DNA of 64,000 nt from Antedon mediterranea. Its lineage: Eukaryota; Echinodermata; Crinoidea; Comatulida; Antedonidae. The position numbers were made by a program, and so were the translations under genes. Positions 22,961 to 32,826 of the stretch are shown piece by piece. The notes beneath the pieces are model-generated. The model saw only the letters and a program-made list of their open reading frames with translations. It searched no databases and had not been told where the DNA came from. How positions within the stretch are numbered: position 1 is the first letter of the stretch; every line of letters starts with the position of its first letter. Location: contig NC_092674.1 in the NCBI RefSeq assembly GCF_964355755.1, forward strand, positions 29,252,001 to 29,316,000. The letters are read 5' to 3'.

Positions 22961-23342
22961 CTTTTCAAGCGAACGTTTAATTTACTCTGACATGATATGA
23001 TTGCTTTGATTATCATCAACGGGTTTTTTTTTCGAAAGTAAAATCTCAATACCTATATTAAATATACACTGTACTTTAAATTGGTTTTGTTTTGACAAAC
23101 GACAAACATTCACTTTTCAACAAGTTTTCGTAAGCCACTAACACGAAACCCATATGATCAATTTTAAAAGTTGGATATGCGTTTGTGGAGTTGGCCTAAT
23201 TTAGATTAAAGCTTGTTGAAAAGAATCCACCTCACAACATTATGTAGGCCTCACTGCAGTATAATCATTGAGTTACAGACATTACATTGTGGTACCAACC
23301 TCGAGGTGTATATGCAAATTAATTTGATTCAGTTCACCCACG
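22961..23342. other. Intergenic between Ig genes C and D
   Basis: 382 bp, AT-rich, nothing recognised beyond flanks of the two genes. Confidence 0.5.
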
Positions 23343-25226
23343 TTATAAATTGTCAGTTTCTTCGTAGTCATTATTAATATGATCCACAACCAAACCGATA
23401 CCATGATCAGGCAACCAATCTTGATATCTTGGTTCCTCTAAAACATGATATAATTGGCCCATCGTCGTATCCACAGATCGCTCTTCTCGAAGCGTGTCGT
23501 CATGAAGTCTTCGATTGTCAATAGGCTGTGACGTCATCTGGTGACGAGTGATTGCAGAATTCTGTTCAGCACTTATTTCATCATCAGGTATTTCTTGATA
23601 TACATTAGTTACGTCATCTGTGGACAATATTTTGTTATCTTTTTCTAACCATGATCTCTGTTCTTCTTTAACGGGTTCAACAACCTGCTGCGGAGTCCTC
23701 GGAGCAAATGAAGATCTCTGCCTTTGTATTCTTCTTCTATCATCGGATATTTCGTTATAAACACGCGATACATTATTTTTCGGGCGAATTGGTACTAACA
23801 ATATCTTGTCTTGTTCATAAACGTGTTCTTGATCTAGTTCACCAAAATGTCTTTTCCGATTATCTTGGATATTGCCATCGAATTCCCGTTCTGGTGACTG
23901 CTGCTCCTGATGCTGTCTACCAACAAGTGAATGATCTTGATTGTTGCTATCAACTTCTTGTTCTTGCTGTTCCTGGTCAAGTGTACTTAAAGGAACTGAT
24001 TGACGATTGCCATCAAATATTTGTGGCTGGTCCTCTTCTTCGACGCCGTGAGTAATTGTATGTGGATGGTTGATTCCATTGTGATAGATATTTTCTGCTA
24101 AAGTGACGCCTGTAGATTCATTCATTTGAATTAATTGTACATTGTCAGTGTTGATCAAGGGTTTAACGCGTATACAACTCTTACAGCATATCGCAAGGAG
24201 CACAACTATTATGACGCAGATGATGACTGGCACAAAGAACCATAACATACGTTTCCATCTTAGTAAATAATGTAAATCTATCACCAGTGTTGTATTTCCA
24301 GTTGCATGCCAATACTTATTAGATACAACACATGTTACAACTTGTTGGTCATCTTCCTGACGAATCTCCTGGATGCAGTATTGATTTGAGTTCTGCATCT
24401 CATCTTCGGTACTATTTCTCGACCAAAAGTACTCAACATCTACAAGACTCCCTGCAGTTATTATGCAAACAAAGCATACTTTATCACCAGCGTAGAATGG
24501 GGTGTTGTTTAGTGAAAGGACTTGGATGGATGTTGTTTCAATAACATGGAGAGTATTTGTAAAACATGTTTGTCCTTGTTTATTTTCACACATAAACGAA
24601 ATATCTGTGTCGTTTCTCGTAACGGTGTAATTGTAACTTAACTCTTTAGTATGGTTTAATATTGTAAGAAAACGTGTACCACCTTTTGTACCGAAATACA
24701 AGTGGAGTGTCAGCTGGTCTGAAAGTTCATCCTTACAAAATACATTCACTAAATCTCCAATACCTGCGGACTTGGGTATAGGACCGCAGACTATGTTTGA
24801 CGTACATTTTGGAAGAACGACCAAATTTGTAACGTGCATTGTGTAGTTTGCTTCTACAACTTGGCATCTATACAGTCCAGAATCTGCCTGGGCAGCATCA
24901 GTTATTATCAGTGTATTTGTTGTGTAATTATTATACGTTTCTTTACATTGTTTTACCGACAAACTAAAACGATCTTGACGTTGACTCAGTGCATTTTTGT
25001 TCAATTTATATTTGTAATCAGAAAGCCACAAGTCAGTGCAAAATACGCGTAGAGACCAAAATAAAACGGATTTTTCTCCTGTTGAACAATCAGCACTGCA
25101 TCTCATGGTAACGTTCTCTCCTTCATAAACTGTAACATTATTCGTTTCAAAATTCACATCACATGTTACACTACGTAGAGACGCCAAGTACAGTATAACC
25201 AACACAAGTGTTCTAGTAAGCGTCAT
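23343..25226 (-). CDS. Ig receptor gene D: chimeric ectodomain with long Tyr-rich cytoplasmic tail
   Basis: An intact 627-residue single-exon protein. The start is taken as the ATG at 25226, just before the leader MTLTRTLVLVILYLASLRSV; the frame extends upstream only from a GTG. Residues 1 to about 310 (three Ig-like domains) differ from gene E at only about four positions. After GNT (plus-strand position about 24297) the sequence switches completely: TLVIDLHYLLRWKR, an uncharged membrane segment (LWFFVPVIICVIIVVLLAIC, about 327-346), then about 280 cytoplasmic residues. The tail is rich in Gln, Glu and Asp and has SRVYNEISDD, TNVYQEIPDD, GQLYHVLEE and NDYEETDNL, which are candidate SH2-docking YxxI/L sites. 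None strictly meets the (S/I/V/L)xYxx(I/V/L) ITIM rule. Inferred to be the signalling partner of Lys-type neighbours. Confidence 0.85.
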   Translation of the reverse strand: MTLTRTLVLVILYLASLRSVTCDVNFETNNVTVYEGENVTMRCSADCSTGEKSVLFWSLRVFCTDLWLSDYKYKLNKNALSQRQDRFSLSVKQCKETYNNYTTNTLIITDAAQADSGLYRCQVVEANYTMHVTNLVVLPKCTSNIVCGPIPKSAGIGDLVNVFCKDELSDQLTLHLYFGTKGGTRFLTILNHTKELSYNYTVTRNDTDISFMCENKQGQTCFTNTLHVIETTSIQVLSLNNTPFYAGDKVCFVCIITAGSLVDVEYFWSRNSTEDEMQNSNQYCIQEIRQEDDQQVVTCVVSNKYWHATGNTTLVIDLHYLLRWKRMLWFFVPVIICVIIVVLLAICCKSCIRVKPLINTDNVQLIQMNESTGVTLAENIYHNGINHPHTITHGVEEEDQPQIFDGNRQSVPLSTLDQEQQEQEVDSNNQDHSLVGRQHQEQQSPEREFDGNIQDNRKRHFGELDQEHVYEQDKILLVPIRPKNNVSRVYNEISDDRRRIQRQRSSFAPRTPQQVVEPVKEEQRSWLEKDNKILSTDDVTNVYQEIPDDEISAEQNSAITRHQMTSQPIDNRRLHDDTLREERSVDTTMGQLYHVLEEPRYQDWLPDHGIGLVVDHINNDYEETDNL

Positions 25227-25298
25227 TTTAGTGGATGGATGGTGTCGAACAATTATGAATGAATGAGTGAACGGAGAATATACTTTTTGTTCATACAC

Positions 25299-25665
25299 TC
25301 ACTTTTCTGTGAAATATAATTTCTAAACCAGGAAATTGCGTAATTTGTTTCGTATCTGTTTCCGAAACAACATTATATAATAATATGCTCTATAATGTTA
25401 ATTGCGTATAGTTGATATTAGTATCTCGTGATGAGAAATAACTTATTTTCAAGGTAAACGTATTATCTTTCACGTATCAATGATACCAGCGGCTAACTAT
25501 AGTTTAGACTAGTGAGAGTAGTAAGTAGTGTACATGGATTGACACCGTGTAGAATTGTCCAGTCCATGGTATGGTCCGATACCCATTTTCCCTAAATTTA
25601 TAATAGTAATATTATACACACCTTCAACAGTAATAGACTTTGTCATCTCTCATTAATGTAAGCAT
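25299..25665. other. Intergenic between genes D and F1
   Basis: Sequence shared almost base for base with units 2 (29642-30011) and 3 (35018-35421). It likely carries the 3' UTR and poly(A) region of F1 on the right and the promoter of D on the left. No coding signal. Confidence 0.6.
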
Positions 25666-27042
25666 TTAATGACTGAGTGTTGTGCAGTATAATTGACCGC
25701 CCTGAGTAGATTTGAAACTATCATTAGAACCAGGCCGAGATACACGCATTCGCTCAATAGTATCCGCATACACGTGTCCTGGATAAGGTGGTTTTCTAAC
25801 TTCGTGCTCTTTGTCAGCTAGCCCAGAGTATTTCTTTTGATCATTCTGACGAACATCATTCTTAATAGTGTCGTAAATCGATTCCTTTCGGTCATTTGAC
25901 TGTCGTTTAAGCTTTCTTGTTTTGGAACAAATCACAACAGCCAGGCACACAATTGTGATTATGAAAACCGTATTAGTTGATAACAACAGAAGTATAATGA
26001 TAAACATGGTTGAAGGATCGGCGAACGTTGGTAGGTTAGAAGTAAGTCCAGTCGTCTGGTCAGATGAAATAAGTATCGGTGTTACCGCAACATTGATGGG
26101 CGCGCTTACAGCTGCATACTGGTGGCGGTGCTTAGTAGACACGTTGCAGAAAATGAGCTCCTTACCATTTGTAGCTTCAACCTCATTGACGCAGTACTGG
26201 TTTGATCCAGGATGCTGGTCATTTTCATGACTTGTTGACCACCAATATTCAACGTCTGTAAAACCTTCTCCACGGATTACGCAGACGAAACACATCCGGT
26301 TGACATCTTGTTGCCAGAGCTGTAGAACTTCAACTATCATCTTCTGGATAATATGCATGTTGTTTGTGACACAACCTCTTTGTTCTTGGTTCCGGTTATT
26401 CACCAGTTCACATACGAAATATACAATAGTATCATCACTGCTAACGGTGTAAACGTGACTTAGCGTCAGGTTTGTAATCTGACGGTTTACTGTCTGAAGT
26501 AAACGCTTTATATGATCTTTCTCGTTAAACGCATACAGATTTAACTCCGTATTTTGGTCTTTACCGTCAGCCACACACGACAAGGTCACTAAATCACCAG
26601 GAACGGCAGATATTGGTACTCGATTGCAGGTTGGATTTTGCAAACACAGATCAACAACTTTGAATTCTATAGAACTTACAGAATTCGTACCAGCAACACC
26701 GCATTGATATACCCCAGCATCGCCTTGATCCGCGCCAGTTATCGACAGTGTACTTGTGATGTTCATTACGTCGTCTGCGTTGCGTTTCTTGTAAACGGAC
26801 ACACTGTAACGGTTTTGGCGGGAATCCAGAAGATCAAGATTCAATTTGTCAAATACATCGACAAGCCACATTTTCCCGGTGTACCATAATATGCTTTCTG
26901 TATTCCCAGAAGACGTGATCGAACAACTGAGAGTCGCCGTTTCTCCTTTGTAAATTTGAAAATCTGGGGTTCGTACAATCTCAACCCCATCTGCATAATA
27001 TATGAACACTAACTGTAGAAATATTTTAGTAACAACTGCCAT
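25666..27042 (-). CDS. Ig receptor F1: three Ig domains, ITIM-like cytoplasmic tail
   Basis: An intact 458-residue single-exon type I protein. It has a signal peptide (MAVVTKIFLQLVFIYYADG). V-type Ig domain 1 has LSCSIT, WYTGK and DAGVYQC. Domain 2 runs from LCLQNPTCNRVPIS. Domain 3 has MCFVCVIRGEGF, SNQYCVNEV and IFCNVS, and shares its SNQYC-x-x-E pattern with genes A-E. The uncharged membrane segment is about 348-372. The 86-residue tail has SIYDTI (Tyr about 390), which meets the ITIM consensus. It is followed after 11 residues by YSGL (Tyr about 405), so the pair is also close to ITAM spacing. PPYPGHVYADTI and GQLYCTTL follow. Inference: an inhibitory or dual-signal receptor paired with the adjacent Lys-type gene. 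Confidence 0.87.
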   Translation of the reverse strand: MAVVTKIFLQLVFIYYADGVEIVRTPDFQIYKGETATLSCSITSSGNTESILWYTGKMWLVDVFDKLNLDLLDSRQNRYSVSVYKKRNADDVMNITSTLSITGADQGDAGVYQCGVAGTNSVSSIEFKVVDLCLQNPTCNRVPISAVPGDLVTLSCVADGKDQNTELNLYAFNEKDHIKRLLQTVNRQITNLTLSHVYTVSSDDTIVYFVCELVNNRNQEQRGCVTNNMHIIQKMIVEVLQLWQQDVNRMCFVCVIRGEGFTDVEYWWSTSHENDQHPGSNQYCVNEVEATNGKELIFCNVSTKHRHQYAAVSAPINVAVTPILISSDQTTGLTSNLPTFADPSTMFIIILLLLSTNTVFIITIVCLAVVICSKTRKLKRQSNDRKESIYDTIKNDVRQNDQKKYSGLADKEHEVRKPPYPGHVYADTIERMRVSRPGSNDSFKSTQGGQLYCTTLSH

Positions 27043-27573
27043 TTTTAAAACAAAAAATTGTTTTTGCTAAATTATATTTCGCAATACGACTACTATCCAG
27101 GTCTCTCGTCCATGGAAAGACAAATGCAACATTGGTTTCTATAAATATTTAAAAGATAATCAAAAGTTATCTTATCTTTTTTTTTATTTCGAAAGCTATT
27201 ATAACTGATTCACTTTCAGATTAGATCAATGGCTATATGCGATTTGTTTAGATAATAATATAGTGTATACAAACAGTACGTACATACAATTATAGGCTAC
27301 ACAATCATTTGTTTTGATGTATTTGTGCGGGCCCTTGTGAAAAAAGTAATGTTATCAAACTGACCTGCGCCAGAGATGGTTTTGATCTTTAAAGAAGACT
27401 AACAAAAGATAAACAATTTAAATGAGTACCGCATCGCATAACTTTGTTTCTTGATTATGTATTATATTAAAAAAATGTAAAATTGCCAAGAACGCTTTTT
27501 TCACACGCATTCGTTTTGTCGCCGTTTTGTTGTTGTAGTTTTTTGACAGCTCATGAATATGTAAAACCAGTTG
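27043..27573. other. Intergenic between F1 and the ALG8 exon relic
   Basis: AT-rich promoter-side flank of F1 (conserved in units 2 and 3 for about 450 bp). No coding signal. Confidence 0.5.
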
Positions 27574-27574
27574 T

Positions 27575-27625
27575 TAACACACTAGCGTTGTGTGTGAACA
27601 CACACTAGCATTGTGTGTGAACGCA
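27575..27625. repeat. 23-24-bp tandem repeat, about 2 copies (unit 1)
   Basis: CACACTAGCGTTGTGTGTGA-type repeats, each with a GTGTGTGAACACACAC hairpin-like core. Orthologous positions in units 2 and 3 have about 3 and 4 copies. Confidence 0.75.
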
Positions 27626-27770
27626 CCTGTATTTGCTTTGCGTTGTAAAAAGACCTTGCTATTTGCAACGCAGTGTATATATACAGCAACTACATCAGTC
27701 CATAGAGATATTATAAAATCTCTTCTCGAGTATCTGAACAAAGAGAGGCAAAAGTTCAAACCGTTTCTCA

Positions 27771-27931
27771 GTACACGGATGTCAGCATCAAGGGAAAAAA
27801 AGCCAGTTTCTTCCCTAAACCGAGTAAGTACTAGGTTACAATAAAAATATAGAGGAAGCAAGCCTAGAATATAGATTGATTCCAATGGTGACAAGAAAGC
27901 AATATTTGGTAAACGATAAATTTTTAGGACC
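27771..27931 (-). pseudogene. ALG8 terminal-exon relic, unit 1
   Basis: In the minus frame it reads YRLPNIAFLSPLESIYILGL as in ALG8 exon 12 (37703-37964), then shifts frame near GAAACTGG and is cut off by the deletion that removes the last third and stop codon. The intronic sequence before it is partly conserved, with an extra ~85 bp (27935-28018). Not functional. Confidence 0.85.
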
Positions 27932-28438
27932 ACAATGGAAATAAGTTTGCCGTCTCGGTACTTTTTTGTGTTTTTTATCCTATTGATTTTATATCAGAAT
28001 AAAGGAAAAAAAAAAAATGTGGATCTCTGTAAAACAATAACAAAACAACTTTTTGAAACAATTTGTTAGTTTTAAAAAGCAATAATCTTTATTAATTAAA
28101 AAAAAAGTATTAAAGCATTCAATATTTCAAATTAATTGATCAACATTATTAAAACGTTTTCTATTCAATAGATCATAAAATATGTAAAAATAAAATAAAT
28201 TAGAATTCTATATAGGTATCAAAAGTAACAATGTTTTTACATTGTTTATTCACTTCAGAAATCTGACCAATCATTAGTTGTTTTAAAGTCATGTGATAAA
28301 ATGTAAATGATCTGAATGAATACGTGTAAATTACATACATTAAACAAGAAAGAGTTTTAAAGTTTAATAGTGAGCAAGTTAGAGTGTAAAGAAATGATAA
28401 ATTTCAGTTCGTTTTTATCATAGTTGTTGTTTTCTTAG

Positions 28439-29569
28439 TCAACGGTCATATATGTCAACAACCTCCATCTGTGCATCAACTGTGTTGTCAGTAGGTTTGA
28501 TATTGTTACACCTCTTACAGATCACAATGAGGACAGCTATCATTAAGAAGACTTTGATTACCAATGGTATCATCCATATTGTGAGTGTACAACTGCAGAG
28601 AGGTTCTGTTGGTTCTGCCACTACCCGGATGCTTGTATTCCCAGTTGCATGCCAATACTTATTAGATACAACACATGTTACAACTTGTTGGTCATCTTCC
28701 TGACGAATCTCCTGGATGCAGTATTGATTTGAGTTCTGCATCTCATCTTCGGTACTATTTCTCGACCAAAAGTACTCAACATCTACAAGACTCCCTGCAG
28801 TTATTATGCAAACAAAGCATACTTTATCACCAGCGTAGAATGGGGTGTTGTTTAGTGAAAGGACTTGGATGGATGTTGTTTCAATAACATGGAGAGTATT
28901 TGTAAAACATGTTTGTCCTTGTTTATTTTCACACATAAACGAAATATCTGTGTCGTTTCTCGTAACGGTGTAATTGTAACTTAACTCTTTAGTATGGTTT
29001 AATATTGTAAGAAAACGTGTACCACCTTTTGTACCGAAATACAAGTGGAGTGTCAGCTGGTCTGAAAGTTCATCCTTACAAAATACATTCACTAAATCTC
29101 CAATACCTGCGGACTTGGGTATAGGACCGCAGACTATGTTTGACGTACATTTTGGAAGAATGACCAAATTTGTAACGTGCATTGTGTAGTTTGCTTCTAC
29201 AACTTGGCAGCTATACAATCCAGAATCTGCCTGGGCAGCATCAGTTATTATCAGTGTATTTGTTGTGTAATTATTATACGTTTCTTTACATTGTTTTACC
29301 GACAAACTAAAACGATCTTGACGTTGACCCAGTGCATTTTTGTTCAATTTATATTTGTAATCAGAAAGCCACAAGTCAGTGCAAAATACGCGTAGAGACC
29401 AAAATATAACGGATTTTTCTCCTGTTGAACAATCAGCACTGCATCTCATGGTAACGTTCTCTCCTTCATAAACTGTAACATTATTCGTTTCAAAATTCAC
29501 ATCACATGTTACACTACGTAGAGACGCCAAGTACAGTATAACCAACACAAGTGTTCTAGTAAGCGTCAT
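28439..29569 (-). CDS. Ig receptor gene E: three Ig domains, Lys-containing TM, short tail
   Basis: An intact 376-residue single-exon protein. The start ATG is at 29569 before the leader MTLTRTLVLVILYLASLRSV; the frame continues upstream only to a GTG. The ectodomain is nearly identical to gene D (for example Ile for Val in SVIFW, Gly for Ser in NALGQRQ, Ser for Arg in GLYSC). The remainder is that of the A/B/C type: SIRVVAEPTEPLCSCTLTIW, a membrane segment about 331-351 with Lys near 339 (IPLVIKVFLMIAVLIVIC), and a 25-residue tail ending VVDIYDR. Inferred activating-type member paired with D (same ectodomain) and F2 (neighbour). Confidence 0.86.
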   Translation of the reverse strand: MTLTRTLVLVILYLASLRSVTCDVNFETNNVTVYEGENVTMRCSADCSTGEKSVIFWSLRVFCTDLWLSDYKYKLNKNALGQRQDRFSLSVKQCKETYNNYTTNTLIITDAAQADSGLYSCQVVEANYTMHVTNLVILPKCTSNIVCGPIPKSAGIGDLVNVFCKDELSDQLTLHLYFGTKGGTRFLTILNHTKELSYNYTVTRNDTDISFMCENKQGQTCFTNTLHVIETTSIQVLSLNNTPFYAGDKVCFVCIITAGSLVDVEYFWSRNSTEDEMQNSNQYCIQEIRQEDDQQVVTCVVSNKYWHATGNTSIRVVAEPTEPLCSCTLTIWMIPLVIKVFLMIAVLIVICKRCNNIKPTDNTVDAQMEVVDIYDR

Positions 29570-29641
29570 TTTAGTGGATGGATGGTGTCGAACAATTATG
29601 AATGAATGAGTGAACGGAGAATATACTTTTTGTTCATACAC

Positions 29642-30011
29642 TCACTTATCTGTGAAATATAATTTCTAAACCAGGAAATTGCGTAATTTGTTTCGTATCT
29701 GTTTCCGAAACAACATTATATAATAATATGCTCTATAATGTTAATTGCGTATAGTTGATATTATTAGTATCTCGTGATGAGAAATAACTTATTTTCAAGG
29801 TAAACGTATTATCTTTCACGTATCAATGATACCAGCGGCTAACTATAGTTTAGACTAGTGAGAGTAGTAAGTAGTGTACATGGATTGACACCGTGTAGAA
29901 TTGTCCAGTCCATGGTATGGTCCGATACCCATTTTCCCTAAATTTATAATAGTAATATTATACACACCTTCAACAGTAATAGACTTTGTCATCTCTCATT
30001 AATGTAAGCAT
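29642..30011. other. Intergenic between genes E and F2
   Basis: Near-identical to 25299-25665; 370 bp with no coding signal. Confidence 0.6.
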
Positions 30012-31388
30012 TTAATGACTGAGTGTTGTGCAGTATAATTGACCGCCCTGAGTAGATTTGAAACTATCATTAGAACCAGGCCGAGATACACGCATTCGCT
30101 CAATAGTATCCGCATACACGTGTCCTGGATAAGGTGGTTTTCTAACTTCGTGCTCTTTGTCAGCTAGCCCAGAGTATTTCTTTTGATCATTCTGACGAAC
30201 ATCATTCTTAATAGTGTCGTAAATCGATTCCTTTCGGTCATTTGACTGTCGTTTAAGCTTTCTTGTTTTGGAACAAATCACAACAGCCAGGCACACAATT
30301 GTGATTATGAAAACCGTATTAGTTGATAACAACAGAAGTATAATGATAAACATGGTTGAAGGATCGGCGAACGTTGGTAGGTTAGAAGTAAGCCCAGTCG
30401 TCTGGTCAGATGAAATAAGTATCGGTGTTACCACAACTTTGATAGGCGCACTTGCAGCTGTATACTGGTGGCGGTGCTTAGTAGACACGTTGCAGAAAAT
30501 GAACTCCTTACCATTTGTACCTTCAACCTCATTGACGCAGTACTGGTTTGATCCCGGATGCTGGTCAATGTCACGACTTGTTGTCCACCAATATTCAACG
30601 TCTGTAAAACCGTCTCCACGAATTACGCAGACGAAACACACCCGGTTGACATCTTGTTGCCAAAGCTGTAGAACTTCAACTATCATCTTCTGGATAACAT
30701 GCATGTTGTTTGTGACACAACCTCTTTGTTCTTGGTTCCGCTCATTCACCAGTTCACATACGAAATACACAATAGTATCATCACTGCTGACGGTGTAAAC
30801 GTGGCTTAGCGTCAGGTTTGTAATCTGACGGTTTACTGTCTGAAGTAAACGCTTTATCTGATCTTTCGCGTCAAACGCATACAGACTTAACTCGGTATTT
30901 TGGTCTTTACCGTCAGCCACACACGACAAGGTCACTAAATCACCAGGAACAGCAGATATTGGTACTCGATTGCAGGTTGGGTTTTGCAAACACAGTTCAA
31001 CAACTTTGAATTCTATAGAACTTACAGAATTCGTACCAGCAACACCGCATTGATACACCCCAGCATCGCCTTGATCCGCGCCAGTTATCGACAGTGTACT
31101 TGTGATGTTCATTACGTCGTCTGCGTTGCGTTTCTTGTAAACGGACACACTGTAACGGTTTTGGCGGGAACCCAGAAGATCGAGATTCAATTTGTCAAAT
31201 ACATCGACAAGCCAAATTTGCCTGGTGTACCATAATATGCTTTCTGTATTTCCAGAAGACGTGATCGAACAACTGAGAGTCGCCGTTTCTCCTTTATAAA
31301 TCTGAAAATCTGGGGTTTGTACAATCTCAACCCCATCTGCATAATATATGAACACTAACTGTAGAAATATTTTAGTAACAACTGCCAT
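30012..31388 (-). CDS. Ig receptor F2: three Ig domains, ITIM-like tail
   Basis: 458 residues, single exon, colinear with F1 without gaps. Differences cluster in the ectodomain, for example VQTPD for VRTPD, WYTRQIW for WYTGKMW, AFDAKDQ for AFNEKDH and TTSRDIDQ for STSHENDQ. The leader, membrane segment and whole 86-residue tail (SIYDTI, YSGL, HVYADTI, QLYCTTL) are identical. This fits conserved signalling with a varying binding face. Confidence 0.87.
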   Translation of the reverse strand: MAVVTKIFLQLVFIYYADGVEIVQTPDFQIYKGETATLSCSITSSGNTESILWYTRQIWLVDVFDKLNLDLLGSRQNRYSVSVYKKRNADDVMNITSTLSITGADQGDAGVYQCGVAGTNSVSSIEFKVVELCLQNPTCNRVPISAVPGDLVTLSCVADGKDQNTELSLYAFDAKDQIKRLLQTVNRQITNLTLSHVYTVSSDDTIVYFVCELVNERNQEQRGCVTNNMHVIQKMIVEVLQLWQQDVNRVCFVCVIRGDGFTDVEYWWTTSRDIDQHPGSNQYCVNEVEGTNGKEFIFCNVSTKHRHQYTAASAPIKVVVTPILISSDQTTGLTSNLPTFADPSTMFIIILLLLSTNTVFIITIVCLAVVICSKTRKLKRQSNDRKESIYDTIKNDVRQNDQKKYSGLADKEHEVRKPPYPGHVYADTIERMRVSRPGSNDSFKSTQGGQLYCTTLSH

Positions 31389-32264
31389 TTTTAAAACAAA
31401 AAATTGTTTTTGCTAAATTAGATTTCGCAATACGACTACTATCCAGGTCTCTCGTCCATGGAAAGACAAATGCAACATTGGTTTCTATAAATATTTAAAA
31501 GATAATCAAAAGTTATCTTAAATGTTTTTTATTTCAGTATAACTGATTCACTTTCAGATTAGATATGGCTATATGCCATTTGTTTAGATAATATAATAGT
31601 TTATACAAACAGTAACATTCTGTTTATTTGAATACATATAAGCTACACATAGCTATAGGTTCCGATCATAATCATTTTTTTTGATGTTGCGGGCCCTTGT
31701 AAAAAAGTAATGTTATCAAACTGACCTGGGCCAGAGCTATATATGGTTTTGATCCTAAAAGAGAACTAACAACATATAAACAATTTAAATTAGTACTTTG
31801 TTTATGTATTATATCAAGCCAAGAAAGCTACAGTTTTGTTGTTTATTGACAGCTATGAATATGTAAAAGCCAGTTAACACACTAGCTTTGTGTGTGAACA
31901 CACACTATCGTTGTATGTGAACACACACTATCGTTGTCTGTGAACGCACTTGTATTTACTTTGCGTTGTAAATCGACCTTGCCATTTACAACGCAGTGTT
32001 ATATACAACAACTACATCAGTCCACAGAGATATTATAAAATCTCTGAGTATCTGAACAATGAGAGGCAAAAGCTCAAACCGTTTCTATGCATTTATTTTA
32101 TATATTCATTTTACCATTGATTTACAAAAAATTTAAAATAATTTCTTATACTATTTTAAATATATACTGTAATCTTTAACTTTTACTAATAAACCTTTGT
32201 TGTGACATTTTTCCTATTATTTGTAAGTAGTACTGAGGCCGAAATATAAATTTAACATGATTTC
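31389..32264. other. Intergenic between F2 and the ALG8 exon relic
   Basis: Shared with unit 3 (36799-37700) over most of its length. Includes three copies of the GTGTGTGAACACACAC repeat at about 31877-31950. No gene is seen. Confidence 0.6.
31877..31950. repeat. 23-24-bp tandem repeat, about 3 copies (unit 2)
   Basis: Units of the ACACACACTATCGTTGTATG type; same locus as 27575 and 37295. Confidence 0.75.
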
Positions 32265-32524
32265 TGAATGCGCTTATCTTTCTGTGAATGTATCTTCCCC
32301 TCCCGCTTTAATGAATTATAATAAAATTTAAACCAGGCCCATGAAACACCTGCTGCACAGTAGACGGATGTCAGCATCAAGGGAAAGAAAGCCAGTTTCT
32401 CCCTAAACCAAGTAAGTAATGTACTAAGTTACAATACAAATATAGAGGAAGTAAGCCTAGAATAATATAGATTGATTCCAATGGTGACAAGAAAGCAATG
32501 TGTGGTAAATGATACGTTTTTGGA
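32265..32524 (-). pseudogene. ALG8 terminal-exon relic, unit 2
   Basis: Full-length copy of the ALG8 last exon. One G is lost in the GGGG run near 32403 (frameshift), the TAG stop is changed to CAG, and a 3-bp insertion lies near 32460. The acceptor TTTTACAG is kept. No upstream ALG8 exons accompany it. Confidence 0.85.
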
Positions 32525-32826
32525 TCTCTGTAAAACAATAACAAAACAAACTTTTTGATACAAATTGTTAGTTTTAAAAAGCAATAATCTTTTTATAATT
32601 AATTATGAAAGTGATTGTTAAACAAAACAAAACTATAAACAATGAAACAGGAAGAATAATAAATAAATAAAAACAAAAAGAAGTAGCAGAGCATTAAATA
32701 TTTCAAATTAATTGATCAACATTATTAAAACGTTAACGTTTTTTATTCAATAGATCATACAATATGTAAAAATAAAATAAATTAGAATTCTATATAGGTA
32801 TCAAAAGTAACAATGTTTTTACATTG

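Larger units (their letters stand above)
24297..28317. repeat. Tandem segmental duplication, unit 1
   Basis: Leftmost of three units holding a Lys-type/chimeric Ig gene, a 458-residue Ig gene and an ALG8 terminal-exon copy. Unit 1 begins inside gene D at the point where its similarity to gene E starts. Offset to unit 2 is about 4345 bp (25226 to 29569; 27042 to 31388). A deletion has joined AAACCGTTTCT to CAGTACACGGATGTC near 27770, removing about 255 bp present in units 2 and 3. Confidence 0.85.

Noticed and set aside
25922-26230. Plus-strand frames opposite the Ig genes (also 20281, 24834, 28452, 30268, 33873, 35678)
   Set aside because: They recur only because the Ig genes recur, have no leader, domain or splice support, and change with the sense strand.
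27574-27933. 119-residue protein
   Set aside because: It is an ALG8 terminal-exon relic read into flanking DNA; no other ALG8 exons are nearby.
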